From Cerrena zonata (Eukaryota; Basidiomycota; Agaricomycetes; Polyporales; Cerrenaceae): a DNA stretch of 64,000 nucleotides. Where the stretch lies: NCBI GenBank assembly GCA_038087015.1, contig JASBNA010000050.1, positions 124,001 to 188,000 on the forward strand, read 5' to 3'. The notes under the pieces were generated by a model. It worked only from the letters and a program-made list of their open reading frames with translations. It was not told the origin of the DNA and did not search any database. Shown here piece by piece: positions 48,442 to 58,292 of this stretch (within the stretch, counting starts at the first letter, position 1; the number at the start of each line of letters is the position of its first letter). The position numbers and the translations under genes are program-made.

Positions 48442-49508
48442 ATGACCGTCACTCTCAATTCCCTCTCAGACCCCATTCTCTTAAACATTCGATCTTTCTT
48501 GTTAGGGGACATCGTCGCTCATGTCGCACTTGAGAACACTTGTACAACACTTCGCAAGCTGTACGCGAACGAAGATGATACGTTCTGGCAACTAGAGTGC
48601 TTTAGCGCCGGATTTGGAAGGCCTCGTAGACGAGGTGATCCAAACGAGCAGCCTACATGGAGGGCGGTTACACATGCCTTAGCGAATCACTCGCTCAAAT
48701 GTGAGATTCGAAGTTGCAGAGACGCGCACCTCTACTTCGGTACGTTTCGGTTCCCTTTTCCTCATCTTTCTGTTCACGAGACCGTACCACTACAATGTTG
48801 ATCGTAATTATTATACCTTTCAAGCCGAAAACTACCGTGTCTCTTCCCGGACAAGCATACAAACTCCGATACCTTCCCGGCAAGGTGTCACATTCCATCC
48901 ACTGTATTACTACCTCCATTGCAACGAACTGTCTCCAAGAGAGAGCTCTACTTTTGTCCCCGTACCTGACGCAATATCCATCCTTCTTACACACCTTCCA
49001 ACCTTTCCGGAATGTAGAACGTCACAGTACGGTCCTCTGTGTTCACATCCAAACGCTTCCTGTGTTTTTGCCACATGGCCTCCTCGAGAAACCCTTAACT
49101 TTTACGATGGTAACGGGCACACGTTTCTGAGTATTCATAATCCGGACGGATGCACCATCTTAGACATCAACCGAGCACTTGCCGACTTGTAAGTACAATT
49201 TTCCCTCGTACCCCCTCAACTTTACGAGCGATATTCAAATGATTTCACTCCCAGGATACCTAGGGAGCCAGGAACACCACCAATAGATGCTGCTATGGCA
49301 CATTACCACGATCTTGTTCAGGCTTCTGGTCTGTCATTCATTCAGTTTGCCGAACATGGTCAGCCAACAAAGAGGTTTTCTCGGTGATCATGAGTATGTA
49401 TACAATTCAGTATTCAACGCTTTTCGGCTATCTATCAGTGTGTTGTCGACTTATACTCCTATTCATCTTAGGTACCCGTTCTTGCAGGAATTGGTCGCTC
49501 AAGCATAA
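48442..49508 (+). CDS. F-box-type protein, with a frameshift near the C-terminus
   Basis: Exon 1 (48442-48739) starts with an F-box-like segment (LNSLSDPILLNIRSFLLGDIVAHVALENTCTTLRKLY), then FWQLECFSAGFGRPRR and a TWRAVTHALANHSLKC region known from basidiomycete F-box families. Exon 2 (48825-49188) and exon 3 (from about 49255) follow in frame: IPREPGTPPIDAAMAHYHDLV, then FAEHGQPTKRF. At about 49379 a run of four T shifts the frame by one and gives a stop; in the next frame the expected tail continues (LGDHEYVYNSVFNAFRLSISV, ending LQELVAQA). F-box proteins deliver substrates to SCF ubiquitin ligases; the target is unknown. It is either a lesion or a homopolymer error. Confidence 0.65.
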
Positions 49509-50408
49509 CAACTAATCGGGAATAAGGCTATGCATTTATAATATGGTTTAATTTGGTTCTACTTCCTAGTATCACGCATATTGCATCTTGGGTAATCTAT
49601 GTGTCATTATCAAGTCTCGATGATACTGCGTATAGCTGCGCGGAGCACCATAATGTCCTCCTGCGATCTGACATATTCGCATTTTGCTTCCCGCTACATC
49701 CGAGGGCCACTCAGGTGAGCAGTATTTGCTTTGTTTGGTAGCGCTAACGTGCAGGTTACATGAATGCTTGGCTCCACAATTCAATCTTTCTAAATCTGCT
49801 ATCTCGGAGGTGGAACACATCATAACTATCTGACGACCTGAAGAGAACATCGTAGCAAAGTCTTATGACCTAGACCTGCTGGTCAGATGAAATGTCGGAC
49901 TTATCACCGTCGGTTGGCATGTGTCAAGATTCGGTACGACAACCTTCCCAATTCGGTGTGTTAATAGACTTTTCAAGCCTCTCTGTTACCTATCACAACC
50001 TCGTGTAAGCTCCACCTCCAGAGCTTTCACGGTGTTCACCGCGCCACATCACAGTAGTCCCTTGTCATAAATCGCGATAACGAAACCTTCTACACCCATG
50101 CGCTAAGGGTCATGCCGGAGAATAGAGAAAAACGACATAGCGCTACAAGGGGTTACCTCGCCTCTTTATCTTCGTTGGTAAGGTATCACCAACTACTGAA
50201 GGATCATTGGGTCCTTCTGTATCACAAGTTTCGTGACTTCGTACGCAGATATCTACTGACCTCCTGGCGTTTCAAGACGTTCAAGAATATCTCTCTCGGA
50301 TTGTGCGGTTCACGAGATACGCCCGTACGTCCAAGAAGCATTTTGCAGCATAAGGAGACAAGGATCTACCCATTTCCCGACCCCTTTAGCTCTACGGCTT
50401 GAGGTTGG
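49509..50408. other. Intergenic, no gene seen
   Basis: A 96-codon plus-strand frame at 50112-50402 is basic and aromatic-rich but matches nothing I know. No other signal. Confidence 0.4.
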
Positions 50409-50415
50409 TATAAAG
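50409..50415 (+). promoter_or_regulatory. TATA box of aspartic protease copy 2
   Basis: TATAAAG lies 96 bp before the ATG at 50505, followed by a C-rich leader. Confidence 0.5.
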
Positions 50416-50504
50416 CCATCTCTGAATGACCTGTTCATCGTTCCCTTAGAGCCCATTGAGTCTTTCACAACCCCCGCAGTCCTCCAAAGTCCTGGTTCTA
50501 CGCC

Positions 50505-52354
50505 ATGTTCGCTCGACTCTCGATAACACTATGCCTTTTGGCATCCCTGACATCTCTCGGTGTTCTTGCTGAACACATTGTTGTCCGTGATAGACATGTC
50601 ACCTTACCGACAGCCAAAAAGGTCCAAACCACTGGCATGGCCAACGTGTTGAAGATTGACCAATCGAGGGCCAAAGGTCTTAAACACAAGGTTGACAAGG
50701 CCGCCATGTCTCGTCAACGCCGTGCCCCAGCCATTGAGGATGTCCCCATTACCAGTTACGCCACCCAGTATCTCATTAACGTGACTATTGGTAACCCTCC
50801 TCAACCGTGTACGTTTTATTTTTCTATTGGAACTGGGACACGAAATTGATATGTACTCTTTTTTTCTCCAGTCCAATTGCAAGTCGACACAGGTAGCGCG
50901 AATACCTGGTTCGGTGCTGGTCAGTACCTTGCTCCACCCCCAAGCTCTACGGCCACTGGTCAAGATCTCGACTTGGAGTACGGATCAGATGCTGTCATGC
51001 TTGGCTCTGAATATATCGACCAAATTGAACTGGCGCCTGGATTCACTATCCACAACCAGTCGTTGGGTCTTTCACTCGCTGCTGTTGGTTTCCAGGATGG
51101 CATCGATGGTATTCTTGGGTATGTGATTTACGTTAAGATTAAACATTTGATCCTCATCCATGTTCTTATTTCTTACAGAGTTGGACCTGAAGTTTTGACA
51201 TACGGTTCGTTCAAAATTACCTTCACGAGGAGTCAATCCCACTCACAAATCTTCTTTCACAGCGACTTTATTCCCGAACCAAACGAGTTTCGTTCCGACT
51301 GTTACCGACAACGCATTCTGGCAAGGTCTTGTGCCCGAACACAGTATCGGTATTTTCTTCGCACCCACTGGTTCCATGGATGGCGTCACTAATGGTGAAA
51401 TTCACTTCGGTGGTGCTGATTCATCTAAATATACCGGAGAACTCAACTACGTGTACGTAACTATACCCCTTTTCTTTATTTCTGTTTCACTCCGCCCGTT
51501 ACTGGTTCTACCCATGTTGATCCGAGGTTGCGGTGCTGCTGCTTCCCTTGCGGACTCCCATCCTTTCCGCCTTCTTGAATTAATATCCTCGTCTTAGATT
51601 ACGGCTGACCTCATTTGTATAGTCCCATCACAACAACCTATCCATCGAGTCGGTACGTGGGAATCAACCAGACTATCACCTACGGTTCTTCCAACACCCC
51701 AATCCTGTCCAACAACGCTGGTATCACCGACACTGGAACCACCCTCATCCTCATTGCAACCGGTAAGTGTCGTCAAAAACCCTCATACTGCTCTCTATTT
51801 ACAGCATCTTCACCTATCTTTACTCTTTGTCCGATGACCACTTCGCTTGTATTCTCTGCTGACGAATCCTTTTTTTTTCAGATGCCTTCCAAGCATACCA
51901 GGCTGCTACGGGAGCGGTGGCTGACCCCAACATTGGCCTCCTCCGATTGACTCCAGCGCAATACTCTAACTTGGAGAGTTTGTTCTTCAAGATCGGTGAC
52001 GTAAGTCTCACACTCTCTGCTGACTGTTCAATGCTCTTAACCCCTGTCGTAGGACACTTACGAGCTCACACCCAACGCGCAAGCTTGGCCCCGTACAGTA
52101 TGTGTCCTTTGTCATAACATAAAAACACGCATCTCACAACATTTTCTTCGTAGCTCAACAGTGTCATCGGTGGATCAGACGATTTCATTTACCTGATGGT
52201 CAACGACATTGGAACCCCGTCGGGATACGGATTCGACTTCATCAACGGCATGACGTTCTTGGAGAGGTTCTATTCCGTGTACGATGCTGCGCAAAACAGG
52301 TTTGGTATTGCCAACACTCAGTTTACTCACGCGGTGGTCGGTGAGACCAACTGA
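50505..52354 (+). CDS. Pepsin-like aspartic protease (A1), copy 2
   Basis: The first exons are 50505-50808 and 50872-51118; several more follow. Signal peptide MFARLSITLCLLASLTSLGVLA, propeptide with ANVLKIDQSRAKGLK and a basic SRQRRAP site that could be a Kex2-type processing point. The mature part is VDTGSANTWFGAGQ (first Asp, with DTGSA instead of the DTGSS of copies 1 and 4), LEYGSDAVMLG, QIELAPGFTIHNQSLG, GIDGILG, NGEIHFGGADSSKYTGEL, GITDTGTTLILIAT (second Asp), IGLLRLTPAQYSNLESLFF, and FINGMTFLERFYSVYDAAQNRFGIA. Every junction I traced is in frame to the stop at 52352-52354. Likely a secreted acid protease. Confidence 0.9.
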
Positions 52355-53531
52355 AAAGTGATGCTATTCTAAGTACTAGTTTAGAGGGTAGCTCATATGT
52401 ATTGTATTTGTATTTTTATGTGTTCCAAAAAGATATCTCCATATTCGGACATGCGATCGATCGAATTGATTATGATCGCGCTGTTGGCATTCTGACACAG
52501 TCTGACACCAACTTTCAGGTTCACTCTGAACCCGGACTCGGACTTAAAGCTTTGTTTTTATACACAAACTCCTGATCTAGGTTTCTCAGCTATGTCGGTA
52601 CCGCACCTCCTCCACACTTGCAAAGGCTTCCAGCGAGGTCGCTATTTTTATCTTTCGGACCGTATTCGCCCAGCAAAACTTGACATACAGTTCTGTCGTC
52701 TCTTCCGACCCGGTTGGGTGGTGCAAGCAAAGAAGCAGTCAGAAACGAATTGGGCACCTTTTTCACTCAAGGAAGTCAAGTTCTTATCGATGACGTCTCC
52801 CCTGCAAAGTACACCTGTTCGTTATGAACGCCGTTCCATTGGTCCCGTGGACATATCAGTCTAGTAATCGCTCAGTGGTCGGTCTTTATACTCTATCTGC
52901 TACCAATTTCTTGGAACATGCTAAAGCTCTATACTATACTACTCACTGCCACGACTATGGCTAGTCTAGCGCTCTATGGACACTTTGTGCACTAGTATCT
53001 CCGAGTCATTGGCATAGGATGATGCTTAGAAATGAATCTGTCTTGTTGAACCTAGATCGTGCTAAGGTACAATCCTCCTATCATACAGTACTTCATGTCA
53101 ATATCGGGGTGTTCAAGCTGTTTCTCTAGTCTTGTGATCGTCTTCCGCTGGTCAGGGCTCAAGAAGTTTCACCCCAAAGGACATCTGGTCTGTTTATCCA
53201 CTGTCAATCGCTCCAGTATCAAGAACGAGCATTGTGCTTCGGAGAAGCTATCGTTACATATTGTCTTGGCATCGTGGCTTGCGTCTTTGCTAGCCATGCG
53301 TTCTGGTCATGACGGAGAAATGGTATGGGCCGAAAAGGATCTACTTCGCCCACCTTTCTCCGTGCATTAGCAATGACAGGTAACTCTAGATGTATCGATA
53401 TCGTTCGGCGTTCCGCACTACATTCGACCTTGCGTAAAATGATGGCACGCGATGTGTCTGCAGGTACGAAGGTAAGAACAGCGAGGTCAGCATATCATGA
53501 GGAACAAGGCAGGATACGATCCATAATCAAG
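52355..53531. other. Intergenic between protease copies 2 and 3
   Basis: Frames at 52592-52864 and 53059-53370 have no recognised domain. No repeat or transposon end was seen. Confidence 0.4.
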
Positions 53532-53538
53532 TATAAAA
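53532..53538 (+). promoter_or_regulatory. TATA box of aspartic protease copy 3
   Basis: TATAAAA lies 71 bp before the ATG at 53603. It is preserved although the gene carries frameshifts. Confidence 0.5.
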
Positions 53539-53602
53539 TGCGATCTACTTCATCCTATCGTCGTGGTATTCCGAGTGCTGTCTTCCAGTTTACCTTGCCA
53601 AA

Positions 53603-55425
53603 ATGCCTGCTTGGACTTCTCTCGTATTTGTCCTGTTTGGGACGTCTGCATCCCTCACTGCTCTCGCCAATCCAGTTGTCATTCGTGATAGCCCCATCAC
53701 ACTTTCCGTTGCTAAACGTTTCAATGCCACTGGTGTTGCCAACATCCTCCAGACTGATCAAGCACGGGCCCATTCTATACGGAAGAATGTTCAAGCGAAG
53801 GGCCAAAACCTAGAATCACGAACACCCGGCTACAGCAGGTGCTGCAGCGTTTGGTATCCCAAGCACAAACTATGCGGTGGACTATGTGGTTAATGTGCGT
53901 CTTAATATCGATCGATCCTATGTCTAGCTTGGTAATACTGGTACACAGGTGACCGTTGGTAACCCACCCAAGCCATGTAAGGATATTTCAAATTTGAATC
54001 CCCCTTGCGCTTGTTTATGCTCGTTTAGTCCGTCTACTCGTTGACACTGGGAGTTCGAACACGTGGATTGGTGCGAACCAGCATATACGAGCCCCCACTA
54101 GCGCTGTTGATACTGGCAATAGTTTGGTAGGTCGGAATTTCAGGTATTCTTCGTCGTCTCTAACTCTTCCGATTCATTCAAACAGTGGGTTGAATATGGC
54201 TCTGGAATCGTTACCGGTTCGTTTAAAACTCCTTACTGACACGATCTGATTTACTAACGATATGAATCAGGAGAGCAATGGGTCGATGAAATTACACTTG
54301 CGCCTGGCCTTACGATCAAGAATCAGTCGTTCGGTATCGCATTACTCGCTATTGGATTTGAATCGGTAGATGGTATTCTTGGGTAGGTTTGGGAGCGATT
54401 GTGACAAGCATGACCCAGAGTTAATGTTGTATCTAGTCTTGGCCCACAGGTTTTGACCTACGGTACGCAACTGGATATGAGTTTACTAGAAGTTAAGTTA
54501 CTGATGGGGGTGTCCTTTTCAGGAAGCCTCTTTCCTGACGCGACTTCCTTCGTGCCGACGGTTACCTGACAATGCGTTCCGGCAAGGTCTCATTGGTGCA
54601 CATAGTATCGGTATATCTTTCGCACCAACGTCCACTTTAGATGGCATCGACAACGGCGAAATCTCATTCGGTGGGGTAGACGATAGCAAATATACTGGCG
54701 ATATCAACTACGTGTGAGTCTTCCAGTGATTACCGATCTGTACAAGTGCTTACACAAACCTTCTTATGACTTCCCAGACCTCTTACAACAACCTATCCGT
54801 CAAGTATTTACGTCGGAATCAATCAAACTATCACCTATGGCTCTCAAAAGCTTCCTATCCTATCAGACAACGCTGGTATTACTGACACAGGCACCACTTT
54901 ACTTCTCATTGCTACCGGTTAGCTATTCTACTACTAGATGTCCGTTCGATTCCATCTGATTCGCTTGCTAGATGCCTTCCAAGCATATCAAGCTGCGACT
55001 GGTGCTGAGGCTGACCCAGATATCGGTCTTCTCCGCCTGACTCCCGATCAGTTCGACAAGTTGGAGAGTCTATTCTTCACTATCGGAAAGGTCAGTGTTT
55101 TCCCTACTTATTCCGTTTAACCTTACATCTGAGACACTGGTGTGCAGGAAACATACGAATTCACAGCAAATGCCCAAATTTGGCCTCGTGCAGTAAGTAT
55201 TTCCCAATATCGACTAAATCTCATCTCACGAGGCTGCATTAGCTCAACGCCGCAATCGGTGGTACGGACGACTTTGTGTACCTCATCATCAACGATATAG
55301 GCACACCCTCAGGATATGGTATGGACTTCATCGATGGCATGTCGTTTTTGGAGAGATTCTACTCTGTTTATGATACTGGCAACAATCGTTTCGGTATCGC
55401 AAACACTGATCACACGTTCGCATAG
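53603..55425 (+). pseudogene. Pepsin-like aspartic protease (A1), copy 3, two frameshifts
   Basis: Signal peptide (MPAWTSLVFVLFGTSASLTALA) and propeptide (VVIRDSPITLSVAKRFNATGVANILQTDQARA) are intact. Then the frame breaks between 53810 and 53835: the frame reading QNLESR must shift by one base to reach GAAAFGIPSTNYAVDYVVN. The catalytic segment LVDTGSSNTWIGA follows, then LAPGLTIKNQSFG. A second break is at about 54567, where an extra T turns VTDNAF into VT plus a TGA stop; the protein continues in the shifted frame with GISFAPTSTLDGIDNGEISFGG, GITDTGTTLLLIAT and MDFIDGMSFLERFYSVYDTGNNRFGIA. Splice sites remain good, which suggests recent damage or sequence errors. Confidence 0.75.
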
Positions 55426-56001
55426 TGGACGGATAATCAGACTTCCCTTGGCTAATTCTAAATTGATTTGTCACAGTTATGCTCCACTCATAATGCAGCT
55501 TGTGTACCTGAACGATGTAAAAGTTTCATATGGTTAATTAAGCTGATGTTTGAAATTCTAGATCGTCATAACTATTTCTATGCAATGTCATATTCCGAAG
55601 ATAGCGCCAATGAACATTAAGCTCAAGCTCATGCCCCTTGGAGCTCCAAATTCATCTTGAAATACTTGCCTGTGTGCTCCGAGCTATAAAACAGGAAGTC
55701 CTCCCCGTCTTCTGTACAATCATCGAGCCAGTGAAGTGGTTGTTTCTCATCGGCGCAATTCACGCCTTATCTTTTCGAACAGCGAGATGTCTTCTTCGAT
55801 TCCTCGAACACTTTCCATCGTGCTTCTTTTTGCTTGACTGCATGAATCCCGCCTGGGGATCCTCGCACTTTTTACAGTCCTATACATTCTCCTTGTATCT
55901 CACGATACTCGGGAGGTGATGTGGCGTTCACACTTGCAACCCTATATGAACCAAGCTAAATGCTTGTTTGTTCCCTAGGCCCCAGCTTACTCTCGCGCAT
56001 C
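55426..56001. other. Intergenic between protease copies 3 and 4
   Basis: A TATAAAA at about 55685-55691 is over 300 bp from the next start, so its relation to copy 4 is doubtful. No coding feature. Confidence 0.4.
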
Positions 56002-57804
56002 ATGCTCACTCAATGGGTAGCACTTACTGTCCTCTTTGTCTCGACCGCGTTGGCGAGTCCCGCTGTTACTATTCGGAAGAGTCCCGTCACTTTGCCGTTC
56101 GCAAGGAGGATTAATGCTACCAGCGTACGGGACCTCTTGAAGATCGACCAAGCCCGAGCTAAGGCATTCAAGAATAGGCCCCAAGTCCAACAGCGTATCA
56201 CACCTGCATCTGCTGCTGCATTTGGCGTGCCGGCGACCAATCAAGCAGTCGACTATATTCTTGAAGTAAGTAGGATTCCATTACAATATACAGAATGATA
56301 CTTATTGACTTGTAGGTTGGTGTTGGAAATCCTCCGACGACATGTGTGTTTTTTGCAACCAACCTTTCCTATTTCATGCTCAATCATGGTGGTTCCACAT
56401 TCTAGTCGATCTACTCGTCGATACTGGAAGTTCCAACACTTGGGTAGGAGCCGGTAAAGCACTTCGTACTACCAGTACAACGCAAGCTACTGGTAATTTA
56501 GTTGCAAGTCTTATTTTGCTATTGTGACTTTATGCTATCTCACGCGTCGGCCTCGACATTCAGCAAGTTACATATGGTTCCGGTTTTGTTTTCGGTGAGC
56601 CCGTTTCGTTACGTAGGATCTCCAATACGTTCTCATTCTCACGCGCAGGATCTGAGGTCATCGACCAAGTTACGTTAGCGCCTGGCCTTGTCATTGAGAA
56701 CCAGTCCATAGGATCTGCTATTTTGAGTCAGGGTTTCGATGGTCTCGATGGAATCATCGGGTATGGAGTTCTATCCTGGATATTATTGAGTAACATTGAC
56801 TTTCTATTAGGATCGGTCCCACAGACCTCACCTGCGGTGCGTATTTAAAGTTACAAAGGACTCGCGATACTAGCTGACATCTTCCAAAGGCACCCTATTC
56901 CCTGATACCGCAGCTTGTATCTCAACAGTGACTGACAGTGCATTCAGCCTTGGCTTGCTTGATGCTCACGAAGTTGGAATTTCGTTTGAGCCGACTAACT
57001 CTCTGTCGTCAACTAACGGCGAGATTATATTCGGTGGAATTGACGACAGTAAATTCACGGGCGATATAAACTTCGTGTATGAGTCTTGTTTTGTTATTGA
57101 TTCTTTCGACTCAGTACTCTATTCTTCAGCCCTATCACGTCTACATCGCCTGCCAACATGTTCGTAGGCATTGATCAGTCAATCACCTACGGCGCTGCTG
57201 GCACACCGATCTTAGCTTCTACTTCTGGGATCACGGATACTGGTACTACACTCCTGCTTATTGCCTCAGGTACAATGACCTCCAGCTATTTTTGCGAACT
57301 ACCGACTGATACTAATTTGGGACTAGATGCATTGACGGCGTACGAGGCAGGCCACTGGAGCTGTACCGGATTCCACGACCGGTCTTCTCCGTCTCACTCC
57401 TGCTCAATTCGCCAACCTCGAGAGTTTGTTCTTCACCATTGGTGAGTGAGTTACTACTACCCTCAAGCTTAGGTGCTATCAAATGAAAATAACATACCAA
57501 TCTTTCTCAGACTACCTTTGAGTTCACACCCGATGCACAAACATGGCCACGTGCTGTACGTGTTTCCGTCGGCTACTATATGCAAGGTGCTAAACATTCT
57601 TCACAGCTCAACACTGCGATTGGAGGAACAGATGACTTCGTGTATCTCATCGTAAACGATATTGGATCACTCTCTGGAGAAGGTCTCGACTTCATTGACG
57701 GAATGACGTTCCTGGAGCGCTTCTTCACAGTATTCGACTCCGCTGGAAGTCGTTTCGGCATTGCCACGACACAGTTCACGGACGCGACAACAAATCAGGG
57801 TTGA
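56002..57804 (+). CDS. Pepsin-like aspartic protease (A1), copy 4, one frameshift
   Basis: Closest in sequence to copy 1. Signal peptide MLTQWVALTVLFVSTALA and propeptide TIRKSPVTLPFARRINATSVRDLLKIDQARAKAF. The mature part contains LLVDTGSSNTWVGAG, VTYGSGFVFG, VTLAPGLVIENQSIG, NGEIIFGGIDDSKFTGDI, GITDTGTTLLLIAS and FIDGMTFLERFFTVFDSAGSRFGIA. In the exon starting with DALTAYEA the frame breaks at about 57350: GCAGGCC has one base more than the family's TAYxAATGAV requires. In the shifted frame TGAVPDSTTGLLRLTPAQF and NLESLFFTIG continue normally. Unless this is a sequence error, the enzyme loses its last 130 residues. It ends with a stop at 57802-57804. Confidence 0.75.
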
Positions 57805-58292
57805 TATCACTCTCAAGGTTGTGGGTCAGATCGTTTCTCATCTGAAATTGGAACAGTGTTTATTCTCGATGTTGCGTAGTCTGTATACATATGAATATAA
57901 ATAAAGTTGTTATACTCAATCAATTTGTGGCTTATCGACTTTGTATGACTGTGGGCACAATTTCTCCTCCTTTCACCAGCATATCATGTATACTAGAGGC
58001 CGATGCCAATGTGGGGTCCAACGAGGAGTGGTATTCGTCGTATCACGAACACGGGCGAGCTGAGAGCCGGAATTACTGAAGGACTGGATCACAACGCATA
58101 CAGCAACATATCGACGATCCTTTTCAAGACTTTGACAAGGCACACGGTTAACGATACAATAAAAGCAAAAAGTGCATCAGTTTCGGGGAAGAGAAATGGG
58201 GAGCTTGACTTGATAATATTATAAAATGTCAATATATACCGCACAAATGATATCGCATTAAATTAACTCTAAATGTTCTAGTAGCAGGAAGA
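57805..58292. other. Intergenic between convergent genes
   Basis: The 3' flanks of protease copy 4 and the steryl-glucosidase-like gene meet here. No feature recognised. Confidence 0.45.

Noticed and set aside
50112..50402. 96-codon basic frame upstream of protease copy 2
   Set aside because: No domain and no spliced continuation; overlaps the promoter region of the protease.
52592..53370. Frames of 90 and 103 codons between protease copies 2 and 3
   Set aside because: No match to known families and no splice structure joining them; treated as intergenic.
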